Assembly (NCBI RefSeq): GCF_000002985.6
Contig: NC_003283.11
Span: 20,833,501 to 20,897,500, forward strand
Length of the DNA: 64,000 bases
Origin: Caenorhabditis elegans
Taxonomy: Eukaryota; Nematoda; Chromadorea; Rhabditida; Rhabditidae
Direction: 5' to 3'
Below are positions 11,601-20,642 of the stretch, piece after piece. The first letter of the stretch is position 1; the number at the start of each line of letters is the position of its first letter. A model generated the notes under the pieces. That model did not search any database. It worked only from the letters and a program-made list of their open reading frames with translations, and was not told where the DNA came from. The position numbers and the translations under genes are program-made.

Positions 11601-12026
11601 TTACCATTGCAGCAGTTCTCATGTCGCTGAGCAAATTTCTCCACATTTCAGAATCCAACTGGGTGTCCATTAGATTGCAAAGTGGCTTGTCAGTCATGAT
11701 TTCATATCGAAGCTTTGAAAAAACTTCTAAAATAGCTGCAATATCTGATTCAACTTCCTGAAAGAAAATACAATTATAATTTGATTTTAATTCAATATAT
11801 TTACGAACACTGCCATATTTCTCAATAAGGCTCGCTCTTTTTTGAGCCAATTGATCGACTAGCCCAGTAACAATCTTCGGCCATCGGTCTCTTACAGTGT
11901 AATAGGCGAACGTGCTGAAAAATTGTAATTTACAAACTTTAAAGTCGAAAAATCAATAGAAACCAACCCCTCCTTCTTCCCGCGTAGTTTCGGCGCCAAG
12001 TGATCGTACTCGTCGGCGTTCTCCAT
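8640..12026 (-). CDS. ARMT1-like DUF89 (subgroup III) damage-control phosphatase / acidic-residue methyltransferase
   Basis: This is the nematode counterpart of human ARMT1 (C6orf211), a metal-dependent DUF89 protein reported as a sugar-phosphate phosphatase and as a carboxyl methyltransferase. Exons on the minus strand, in order, are 12026-11968, 11914-11809, 11757-11605, 11561-11407, 10752-10596, 10095-9631, 9068-8880 and 8708-8640; phases agree throughout and give 450 residues, close to the human length. Recognisable blocks are GTFAYYTVRDRWPKI at the N-terminus, MSLWGNRADMSLTGG, the DUF89 metal-site motif DNSGVELTGDL, GKAIPWFVSDVT, IIFKGDLNYRKLVGDRDW and the terminal LRTLKAE. It is divergent from fkb-6. 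Introns hold at least three transposon insertions. The family is clear; which of the two reported activities applies is not visible. Confidence 0.92.
9240..9590. mobile_element. Family A long-TIR element in ARMT1-like gene intron
   Basis: This copy has the same architecture as 16434-16780: CTCTGAGTATGGGTACTGCACAACAC, CGTAGCGAAAACTACAGTAATTC and CTGTAGCGCTTGTGTCGATT on the left, and their inverted counterparts ending TTCTCAGAATTTTATGTTCC on the right. It lies in the intron between 9068 and 9631 and is about 350 bp, with no coding capacity. Confidence 0.75.
10147..10566. mobile_element. hAT-like MITE with imperfect 8-bp target duplication
   Basis: The termini are CATTGGTGTGCGGATAA (left) and AGCCGCACACCCCTG (right), imperfect inverses of a CAGGGGTGTGCGG end. 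The element is flanked by GTTCCAAA (10139-10146) and GTTTCAAA (10567-10574), seven of eight matching. The interior is made of CGGCTAAT, CGGTTA and CGGCAA-type words. It sits in an intron of the ARMT1-like gene, ending 30 bases from a donor site. Confidence 0.7.
10930..11320. repeat. CCGGCAAAT-rich repeat (degenerate MITE)
   Basis: There are repeated CGGCAAATCGGCAAACCGG-type words, ending TGCCGCCCACCACTG at 11320, an inverse of the CAGGGGTGGGCGGCA terminus seen at 32407. The left terminus is not clear. It lies within an intron. Confidence 0.55.
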
Positions 12027-12679
12027 CACTCACAGAGGTTTTATTACTGAAAATTGAGTTTTCATACAATTTTCGACTGAAAAACGTTAAGAAACATGAA
12101 AAATTCCAAGGAAATCGATGTGCCTCGAAAAATCGAACATTTTGGGGTACGGTCAACAATGGCAAACGGCGTTTTCTGTGCAAACACGCGCAAGTGAGTT
12201 GCGTACTTGGCGCTCTAAATGACGCGCAAAGAATTGGAATGTTCTAGAGCTCACTTTACGTGATTTTCAAGTTATATGAAGTAATTTTACGTTAATCTCA
12301 TTCGAATTTACTTTTTTCTGCTGCGTTCTCTTATTGATGTTCGCCTACCGTCATTGTTCAGATCAGGGCTGCGCGACGAACACACAAAACGGCTTATCCA
12401 AAGTTAATGTAGAGATGTAGAAAAATATTTGTTCCAGCTTAAAATGGCCTTCAAAAAAGCCTTCAAAAACGCTTCAAATAGTGCTTGAATGTGTCTTTTT
12501 GTAGCTTTTCAACAAAAGTAAATGTTATTTTCAGATAGAACAAAGCTTTTTCTACATTTCTACATTAATTTTGAAATAAGCAGTTTTGTGCGTTTTCTGG
12601 AAAAAGCGCCGCACAGCCCTGGTTCAGATTTCAATAACTTTATTTTAATATTTTCAGGTAAATTAGCGAGATTCGCAAG
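12027..12679. promoter_or_regulatory. Divergent promoter of ARMT1-like gene and fkb-6, with HSE-like site
   Basis: The 653-bp interval between the two opposed ATGs must contain both promoters. GGAATGTTCTAGAG at 12236-12249 fits the heat-shock-element pattern of alternating GAA and TTC triplets. An acceptor TTTTCAG ending at 12657, 22 bases before the fkb-6 ATG, suggests trans-splicing. Another, seen on the minus strand as TTTTCAG near 12057, precedes the ARMT1-like ATG. A MITE (12364-12621) occupies the fkb-6 side. Confidence 0.45.
12364..12621. mobile_element. hAT-like MITE with perfect 8-bp target duplication
   Basis: The element runs from CAGGGCTGCGCGACG to CGCCGCACAGCCCTG, imperfect terminal inverted repeats of about 15 bp. 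It is flanked on both sides by GTTCAGAT (12356-12363 and 12622-12629), an exact 8-bp duplication, the hallmark of hAT transposition. It is 258 bp long, encodes no transposase, and lies immediately upstream of the fkb-6 splice acceptor. Confidence 0.85.
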
Positions 12680-14067
12680 ATGTCCGGCGAAAAGATCGAT
12701 ATCACCCCAAAGAAGGACGGTGGAGTGTTGAAACTCATCAAGAAGGAGGGTCAAGGAGTTGTCAAGCCAACCACTGGAACGACCGTGAAGGTGCATTACG
12801 TCGGAACTCTTGAGAATGGAACCAAATTCGATTCATCCAGAGATCGCGGTGATCAATTCTCATTCAATTTGGGAAGAGGAAATGTGATTAAAGGTATTCA
12901 GAGTAATGTTAGCGTGTAGAAAATCATCAATTTCCAGGTTGGGATCTCGGTGTTGCCACAATGACCAAAGGCGAGGTGGCGGAATTCACAATTCGCTCGG
13001 ATTATGGATATGGAGACGCGGGATCACCACCGAAGATTCCAGGAGGGGCAACGCTGATCTTCGAAGTGGAGCTTTTTGAATGGAGCGCCGAGGATATCTC
13101 TCCGGACAGGGATGGGACGATTCTTAGAACGATTATCGTCGAAGGATCCAAAAACTCTTTCCCAAATGACACCAGCAAGGTTTTGGCACATTGCGTCGGA
13201 ACCTATCAAGGCACGGAGTTCTACAATCGTGAAGTGAACTTCCACATCGGAGAAGGTTCGGAAGAAGGCCTTCCGGAAGGTGTCGAGCGGGCTTTGCGTC
13301 GTTTCCAGCTTGGAGAAAAGTCAAAAATTGAAATTCGCGGTCATAAGTACACCTACGGAAACTCTCCACCTGCTGGATCAAATATTCCAGTCAATGCTAC
13401 TCTTGAATTCACAATTTTCCTGAAGGAGTTCGAAAAAGTTCCAGCGACTTGGGAAATGACTGCAGAGGAGAAGCTTGATGCTGCGAAACAAGCCAAAGAT
13501 CGTGGAACCATGTACTTGCAGAAGGGAAATCTCAAATTGGCCTACAACAAGTACAAGCGGGCCGAGGAAGTGTTGGAGTATGAAAAGTCAACTGATCCCG
13601 AGAAGATGGCCGAAAGAGAGACAATTTTGAACGGAGCGTATCTTAATTTGAGTCTGGTTTGTTCGAAGCAAAACGAGCAATTGGAGTGCATCAAGTGGTG
13701 CGATAAGGTCCTGGAAACGAAACCAGGAAACGTCAAGGCACTGTATCGCAAAGCAACTGCCCTCTTGACCATGAACGAAGTCCGAGATGCCATGAAGTTG
13801 TTCGAGAAGATTGTGGAAGTAGAGCCGGAGAATAAGGTTTGCAGGAAATCTGTTGAGTTTATAATTTGTAATATATTAATTCAGGCCGCCGCTCAACAAA
13901 TCATCGTCTGCCGTAACACGATCCGCGAGCAAAACGAGCGTGACAAGAAGCGCTTCAAGAATCTATTCGCCAAAATCTCCACAGAAGAAGACAAGCCAAC
14001 CAACACTGTTGAGGATGAAGATGAAATCGTTGCATCCACGTCTGGAAGCTCTACTTCCAATGCTTAG
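12680..14067 (+). CDS. fkb-6: FKBP-type peptidyl-prolyl isomerase with TPR domain (FKBP51/52 type)
   Basis: This is a co-chaperone that isomerises Xaa-Pro bonds and docks on the C-terminus of HSP90. Exons 12680-12893, 12938-13836 and 13885-14067 give 431 residues. The first FKBP domain (about residues 30-120) keeps the catalytic and FK506-pocket residues: [35 protein letters not shown] and IFEVELFEW. The second FKBP-like domain (about 140-235) lacks most pocket residues and is probably inactive. The C-terminal TPR domain (about 245-385) has [24 protein letters not shown] and [12 protein letters not shown], which carry the Lys/Asn/Arg clamp for the MEEVD peptide. The tail is acidic and Ser-rich. 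Both introns are under 50 nt. An HSE-like site lies upstream. Its stop is only 180 bp from that of the opposing lectin gene. Confidence 0.96.
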
Positions 14068-14247
14068 ATAACCTCTCTCTCCCAGTATCCCCTATTTATT
14101 CGTAATGTGTTTTCATTGTGATCTCTCTTCCCCAGAATTCAAGCTATTGTTTTCCCTTTTATTGATATCGCATATCATGGTAGTTGTATACTGTAATATT
14201 TATTTAAATTAAGATTTATTGCTCTGTACATGTACAATCCAGTCAGG

Positions 14248-17166
14248 TTAGATAATTATTTCGTCTCCCAGGTTCCCATCCGGAATACAATTGTATTCAA
14301 AGGCCCAGTGGTTAGATGCATTGAACTGCTCTCCGGTGTCATAAGAGATGAACATCGAGTTCTGCGTAGTTTTTATGAGATCCACAGAGCTTGGAGAGAA
14401 TTGACGGAATCTATAATCACTTTTTAATTCTTTAAAATTACAATTTCAATCAAAGTCACTCACATTTTCAACTTTCCCGCGGTTTCATCGTTTCCATTAA
14501 ATATCTTGACTCGATCGGATTTATCCAGCTGCATCGCCTTCAATTTCAGTGCCACGTGATGAGCAATTGGACATTGAATGAGATAGTATTGGATGAGGAA
14601 GGAATCCGGAGAATTTGGATAATTGTTCGATGTAACTGTGCCAAAAGAGTTCGATGAGAACACTTTCACAGGAAGTGGACGTCTGGAAATTGAAGATTTT
14701 CGGATAAAATTCAAAATCGAATTTTTTGAACTGGATTTGAAAAAAAATTCGAAAATTTCTAAAACCATCGACTTTATTACATGAACACAGAATTCTGAGA
14801 ATGCGTATTGCACAACATATTTGACGCGTAAAATATCTCGTCACGAAAACTACAGTGATTCTTTAAATGACTATAGTATACTGTAGCGCTTGTGTGTCGA
14901 TTTACGGGCTCATTCGTTTCTTCGCATTATTTTCTAATTATTAACTTAATTTCAATACTTTTTCGATAAATAAATGTGTTTTAATCCATTTGAGCTCGTA
15001 AATCGACACAAGCGCTACAGTAGACATTTAAAAAATTACTGTAGGTTTCGCTACGAGATATTTCAAATATGTTGCGCAATACGTATTCTCAGAATTTTGT
15101 GTGTGTGTGTTTTTTTTTAGTAATATCTGAACATTAAAAAAAATTGAAATGTTTTCTTTATATTGAAATTTTTCTGAAGAAAACGGAAAACGGAACTTTA
15201 AAAAAGATGTTCCTTTTTGGGAAATCGAGTATTTTCAGTTTTCTGAAAAAAAAACAAAAAAAATTTAATTTTCTGAAAATAGCAGAAAAAGAAGAAAAAA
15301 CTTTTTTTTGAAAACCTAAAGTAAAAAATTAATAAAACTAATGAAAAGTGTATAAACCTACAGTATCTTGTATCTCATAACGAAACCTTTTCCAATATTA
15401 TCCTCATCAGACTTGAAATTAATCATAACATGATTTCGATTACTGATAACTGAGTGATTACGATGTGAACCAGAAAGACGGAAAAGTGTTCTTCCAGAAA
15501 TACCGTAATCATCAGTTACGGTAATAATATCACAATTATGTTCTGTATCCACTTCTTCAAAATACATTAATATTCTTGTTCCAGGCTCTGACTTTATAAT
15601 GTGTGTATCATATTCCAGATTTTCATACGAATTTGGCCAATTTGGACTGACGATTGTGCCCTCTTCGTCTCTGTGCCACGTGGTTATTATCCTGAACTTT
15701 TTTTTAAATTTTAGATTTGGATTTTTATGTTCATTTGGTTCGAATAATTATATTTAGAATTGTGTGAATGTACGATGCTCGTGAACTCCACGAGAAAAAG
15801 ATGTGCGCCTTTAAATGGTACTGTAACTTCAAACTATCATTTATTAGAAATATTCATCGATTATGTAGTTTTTATCCCTACTTTGCCGAACTGCATAGAG
15901 GTTTTATTGTTATTTTTAAATATCGAAAAAATATGAAAGATCGATAAAAATTTCACAAAAACGAAAGTAAGAAACTACAGTAATCTTTAAAGGCGCGAAT
16001 CTGTCCGCAATTAACAAAAAAATACCCTTCTGCCGGTCTCTGGCACATGAAGAATTGTGAATAATAACAACTGATTGCTTGCCAACCATCCAAATTATCA
16101 TCCAACACCCACGCAATACATTCTCCAGACACACCAGGCTCATCTGGAAATTGATTTCTCATCAAATCTTTGAATTAAACCTTGGTAATCATTTTATTTT
16201 CTGACAATTTTGGTTGCCACGTGGCCGCGAAATAGAATAATTGAAGTTTTCAAGAAAATAAATAAATCTGGTTACTTCTAAATTTTGAATAGAATTTGTT
16301 TTTTTCGCCTTTGTAATTTTTAGATACACGGTCTCGACACGATAAATTTTTGTTGAATGCGAAGCAAGTGTGCGCCTTTAAAGAATACTGTAATTTTAAA
16401 CTTATATTTCTGTGGAATTTTCGAGTTTGAAAGTACAGTATTACGGTAAAATTTAAAATTCTGAGTATGCGTATTGCGCAACATATTTGACGCGCAAAAC
16501 ATCTCGTAGCGAAAACTGCAGTAAATCTTTAAATGACTCACTACGTAGCGCTTGTCGATTTACGGGTTCGAATTTCGAAACGAATTAACATCATTATCGA
16601 TAGGACATAAAAATTAAGCAAAAAATGAGAAAATAATACGAAGAAACAAGTGAGCCCGTAAATCGGCACAAGCGTTACAGTAGCCATTTCAAGAATTACT
16701 GTAGTTTTAGCTACGAGATATTTTGCGCGTCATTTATGTTGTGCAATACGCATTCTCAGAAATTTGTGTTACCCGTAATAAATCGAAAATTTTCGCGTAG
16801 AATTCCCAGAAATTCCTGTTTTTTCAGCTGACTACCTGGTAAAAAGTACGTATAATTTTTCGATTTCCCGTCAATCCATTGAAAATCCGCCGCTCTCGCA
16901 TTCCATCGCATTCCGATCCAATTGAAAAAGCTCGGATTCTCTCTGGCGAAAAATTCACGAACTATAGAGGCCTCCTCTTCTGAATTTATAATGACAAGGC
17001 TTGCATTGGATTGAGTACAGTATTCGAGGGCTTCCGAGAATTCGGCTGGTTGAGGAGCAGACAGGAAACAAGAGTCGAGATGAGCAATGTGAAGCCATGA
17101 AGGAGCACATGGGGTTTTTGAATGAGTTAATTGGAGAATAAATTGGAAAAATAGAAGAAATCTCAT
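14248..17166 (-). CDS. Secreted C-type lectin-like protein with two CUB domains
   Basis: Exons on the minus strand are 17166-16836, 16143-16026, 15691-15362, 14682-14464 and 14410-14248, giving 386 residues in consistent phase. The start at 17166 is chosen because MRFLLFFQFILQLTHS is a good signal peptide; an in-frame upstream codon would bury it. Residues about 20-150 form a C-type lectin domain with WIGM, Cys pairs and the end CYYSQFFMCQRP. The sugar-binding EPN/QPD and WND motifs are not evident, so calcium-dependent sugar binding is doubtful. Two CUB domains follow (TIVSPNWPNSYEN and GTVTSNNYPNSPDS, each ending in an aromatic FEYN or MRYK strand). This order is common in nematode clec genes linked to innate responses; that role is inferred. 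Introns 2 and 4 of the span hold family A transposons. Confidence 0.88.
14774..15108. mobile_element. Family A long-TIR element in lectin gene intron
   Basis: The left end is TTACATGAACACAGAATTCTG and the right end is TTCTCAGAATTTTGTGTG, with the internal inverted pair TGTAGCGCTTGTG and AATCGACACAAGCGCTACAG. It lies between exons 14682 and 15362. Confidence 0.75.
16434..16780. mobile_element. Family A long-TIR element in lectin gene intron 1
   Basis: The left end is TTACGGTAAAATTTAAAATTC followed by TGAGTATGCGTATTGCGCAAC. The right end is GTTGTGCAATACGCATTCTC followed by AGAAATTTGTGTTACCCGTAA. It is about 345 bp, with TIRs that extend over most of each half. It lies between exons 16143 and 16836. 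Confidence 0.78.
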
Positions 17167-18128
17167 TGGTGTTCCGTGGAGGTGAGGGAGATAAGAAGGA
17201 AAAATGTGGAGAAATGTTTGAAATAGATTTTCCAAAGTGTCTCTTGCACTCAAAGAGTCATTAGATCCTCCTGTCAGAAGACATCAAAATGTCAGTGTCA
17301 GGCGAGGAGCAGCTGACCTATTTTATGGTTTTATGTTATTCTAGTTTGAATTGAGAAACTTTTGTTGTTGACAGCTGAGAGGAACACTTTACTCGAAAAA
17401 TTTAAATTTTTGGATAAAAAAATCACGAAAAAAAGATTGGGTTCCGCGCTACAAGTTGTCCTATCATTCAAATCGATTTTAGAAGAAGCAGGGTCCGAGA
17501 CGATTTTACCTGAAAAAAATCTATTTTGAGGGCCAATACAGTTGATTTCAGATTTTTGTTATCTTTTTCGCAGTTCCTGGCAAATTTTTTACTGACGATT
17601 TGGCAAATTGCCGGCTTTTCGGAACTTCTCAATTCCGGAAATTTGCCGATTTGCTGAAAATTTAAGTTTCCCGGTTTGCCGGAAATGTTGATTTTCGGCA
17701 AATTGCCGGATATCTGATATGCCGGAAAAACTTGGAGTGATGTTTTATATTGCAAAAGCACATAAAACTGCGCCTTTTCGAAATTAAAATTCTGCAAATT
17801 CGAAAAAAAATGTGCAAACCACAATTTGCCGAAATTTTCGGCAATTGCCGTTATTCCGGCGAATTGCCGGAAATTTTCACTCCGGCAATTCGCCGATGTG
17901 GCGAAAATTTCAATTCCTTCGATTTGCCGATTACCGAACAATTCAATTCTGACAATTTTCCCGTTTTCCGAAAAAAAATCGTTTGCCGCAGCTTATAAAT
18001 TTTGACTAAACTACAATTTTCGCTGATTTTTTGTCTTTTAACATTCAAAAAAAAAAATCAAAATGTCGATTATTTGTAGAATTTATTGTTGAAAAGAATC
18101 AAATTCCTGTTTAATCCAAAATTCGTGC
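17167..18128. repeat. Intergenic region with GCCGGAAAT/GGCAAATTGCCG repeat
   Basis: The first 300 bases are the probable upstream region of the lectin gene. From about 17570 to 18000 the sequence is dominated by GGCAAATTGCCGG, GCCGGAAAA and CGGCAATTCGCCG palindromic words, the same family as 10930, 21017 and 32407. Clear termini and target duplications were not found. No gene was seen. Confidence 0.55.
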
Positions 18129-18394
18129 TCACTTTTCGGGGAAAGCATCAAGTCCGGCAATGCGATACTGATTTCCTGTAAGTCGGTGATCTCTTTTCGA
18201 CAGCTCAACTCTGGAAAGTTATTATAATTAAGTATTAAAAATCATTTTTCTCAAAAAATGCACCTTTGTGGAGTACAATAATTACGCCGGAAAGCTCTTC
18301 CGACATCCCATTTGTTGAATGGATAGGACATGTAGCAGGCTCCAGCTACAAACGCGGTTGTGATGACTCCAGAGTAGAACTGTTCGAACCACAT
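18129..18394 (-). CDS. NADH dehydrogenase complex I subunit MWFE (NDUFA1)
   Basis: Two exons (18394-18264 and 18210-18129) encode exactly 70 residues, the length of the mammalian subunit. The protein begins with the eponymous MWFE, continues through one hydrophobic segment (GVITTAFVAGACYMSYPF, about residues 9-27), and ends in a charged tail with KRDHRLTGNQYRIAGLD, which matches the RD.R..G...Y...GL pattern of NDUFA1. It is a small inner-membrane accessory subunit needed for complex I assembly. A TTTCAG acceptor lies one base before the ATG, so the mature 5' UTR would be the spliced leader plus one base. The 47-50 nt intron and tiny size are typical. Confidence 0.92.
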
Positions 18395-19407
18395 GCTGAA
18401 ATAACGAAATAAATTGGAAAAATGCGAAAAGAAAAGGAGAAAATCTAATAAAAATGCACATTTCAACATTTTTAGCCGCAAAAAGTCGATAAATGAAAGG
18501 AAAACAACACATTTCACGAAATTAGAATCAAAAATGATTTCAGAAGTTACTAAAACGTTTAAATTATCGTTTTTCTCATTTAAATATCAATATTTCATAC
18601 TGAAAAACTACAAAAACTACACTTTAAATATAAAGAACAAAAATAAATCAACTTAGAGGTGGGCGGAGCTTCCGACCAACAACCGCAAGACGCGCGCGCG
18701 CTTTCTGCAAGGCCACCGCACAGGGGTGGGAGAATCGAGAATTATTTGGCCGAATTTGGATGAATCTCCAGTAGATAATCGGAAACGTAATAAATATGAA
18801 GTTTTTGTTAAAAAAAAGATGTTTCTGAAGAATTAAAAGATTATGCAGTTTTTCAGAGTTTCGTTTTTATCACTAATTGTAAGTTTGTGACAGATAAAAT
18901 AAATAAAAAATCTGTTTTCAAAAAACAAATCCGTAACAACCATCTTAGCCACCATTCTAAATTTTCTCCTCTCTAAATCGACACATGACCAAGTTAACAA
19001 GATTTCACTGACATTCTTCTATTTTCTAACATAAGAAAACTGGGATTACCGTTGTAAAACGCAGAACTAGTTGCAGACGTTCTTGAGGCCTAGGGGAACA
19101 TCTTCTGGGACTTCTGATCTATTCGCGCTAATACATTCCCTCTAATTTTCATATTATCAAAAACGTGTGACATTCTTAATGTGTTCATGAGGCTCATAAG
19201 CAGAAAAACGTCAAGCTGTCAAAAAATTGACGGATATTCATGGTCATGGGCAGGCGTTCGCCTTTTCCGCCAGAGCATGATCAACAAACAATTACAAAAA
19301 GGCTCTGGATTCTCTTGATATTTCTCATTTTTCCAAATTTTTGTTTTGAATTCATATTCTATAATAGTTTTTTAGTGATCTCATTAATGTAAAATTTACT
19401 AGCCCAA

Positions 19408-19627
19408 TATTACCGGTACAAAGAGTGTAGATAGTTGGAGAGTGACAGACATCCGGGACCCAATGGGGCGGGGCGCGCGGAAGAGACGATTTGTGTCGAT
19501 TTACGAAGTTTTCCTCGTTGTCATCATTTCGTAAATCGACACAAATCGTCTCTTCCGCGCGCCCCGCCCCATTGGGTCCCGGATGTCTGTCACTCTCTAA
19601 CTATCTACACTCTCTGTACCGGTAATA
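19408..19627. mobile_element. Near-perfect foldback (palindromic MITE)
   Basis: The arms are about 98 bp with roughly two mismatches. They begin TTACCGGTACA at 19410 and return as TGTACCGGTAAT at 19616-19627, separated by a loop of about 20 bases (19509-19528). The arm interior is unusually GC-rich (GGGGCGGGGCGCGCGGAAG). A TA dinucleotide flanks each end, which would fit a Tc1/mariner-type insertion. Confidence 0.8.
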
Positions 19628-19789
19628 CTTTAATTGCGATATTTTTGGTATCGACTGTTGGACTTAATGCGTTTTTAGTTGTTTATTAACTCAAATTAAA
19701 TGTGTAAATATAATTCAAGGACCAAATTTTCGTCATAACTTTCTCTACATTTTAAAGTTGTCAAAATATTACCAATTTTACCACAGAAA

Positions 19790-19964
19790 CAGTGCTGTGC
19801 AGCTCTCGGCTCTCGGCGCGAGCCGAGAGCCGAAAAAAAAAATTGAACTCGGCTCCTGGCGCCAGCCAAGAGCCGAAAAATTGGGATTTTGGCCGAAAAT
19901 TAGGTGTTTTTCGGCTCTTCACGAGAGCCGAGAGCCGACTTTTTTCAAGAGCCGCACAGCACTG
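19790..19964. mobile_element. hAT-like MITE of GGCTCTCGGC units
   Basis: The ends are CAGTGCTGTGCAGCTCTCGG and GAGCCGCACAGCACTG. The flanking octamers are CACAGAAA (19782-19789) and CCCAGAAA (19965-19972), seven of eight identical. The interior alternates GGCTCTCGG and CCGAGAGCC, so the element folds on itself. It is 175 bp and non-coding. Confidence 0.75.
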
Positions 19965-20048
19965 CCCAGAAAGTCTTAGACCAGCGGACGTCGTGTACAT
20001 CCAACGTTGACGCTTTTTTTTGGAACGAATGTCTGAAAAAAAATACTA

Positions 20049-20161
20049 ACTTTCGTCTAAAATCAAAATTTTTGCCATCTGCTCGCTGTCGCAGCGTCTG
20101 AATTCCAGAAGCTGCGACACCGATAAGTTGGCAAAATTTTTGATTTTAGCTGAATATGAAA
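20049..20161. repeat. Short inverted repeat
   Basis: The stretch CTAAAATCAAAATTTTTGCCA followed by GCTGTCGCAGC is mirrored by GCTGCGAC and TGGCAAAATTTTTGATTTTAG, forming a stem of about 45 bp with a short loop. Confidence 0.6.
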
Positions 20162-20642
20162 CTTTTTTCCAGAACTTTTTAAAAAGAAATTTTCAAAACG
20201 TCTCATTACGAAACTTGGTAGTTTTGGACCATTTTGGGTATAAAAAGGCAAAGTCTCAGATTTTGGTAATCCAATCTCATAAATGTATTTGCTTGCCTCC
20301 CTTTCTTCTGTTTGTTGCAAAGTATTATATTAGTCAGCTTGTCCGGATAGAAAACGGGTTCTCATTATTTCAGGTCACTTTCTCTACTGTTCCTCCCCCT
20401 ACCTCTCTCTCGACCGATGTGTTATCATATTTGAGTGATAAGAAAATTGGGAATATCCAGAATTTCGGAATATTTTACATTCGCTTTCTATCTGTCACTG
20501 CAGTGTTGACAGGGCCTCCCACACACACCACATTTTTATGATTCCGTTATCAGATTTGTTATTAGAGATTACGCATTGTCAATTCCCATTTTTCCTATTC
20601 CTTCTTCAAATTTGAAATTCATTCATTTTTTTAAAGACTCAA

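Larger units (their letters stand above)
18395..20642. promoter_or_regulatory. Divergent intergenic region between NDUFA1 and PH gene
   Basis: A GC-box-like GTGGGCGGAGC and a run of GCGCGCGCGC (18658-18702) stand just upstream of the NDUFA1 gene and are probably part of its promoter. The rest is AT-rich and holds three inverted-repeat elements (19408-19627, 19790-19964 and 20049-20161). An isolated CAGGGGTGGGAGAATCG at 18721 resembles one end of a hAT-like element. No coding sequence was recognised. Confidence 0.4.

Noticed and set aside
17166..17253. Start of the lectin at the upstream ATG near 17253
   Set aside because: It would place about 29 residues before the hydrophobic signal peptide, which begins naturally at 17166.
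17468..17941. 157-codon minus-strand frame
   Set aside because: It lies in the GGCAAATTGCCG repeat, with similar frames arising on the opposite strand.
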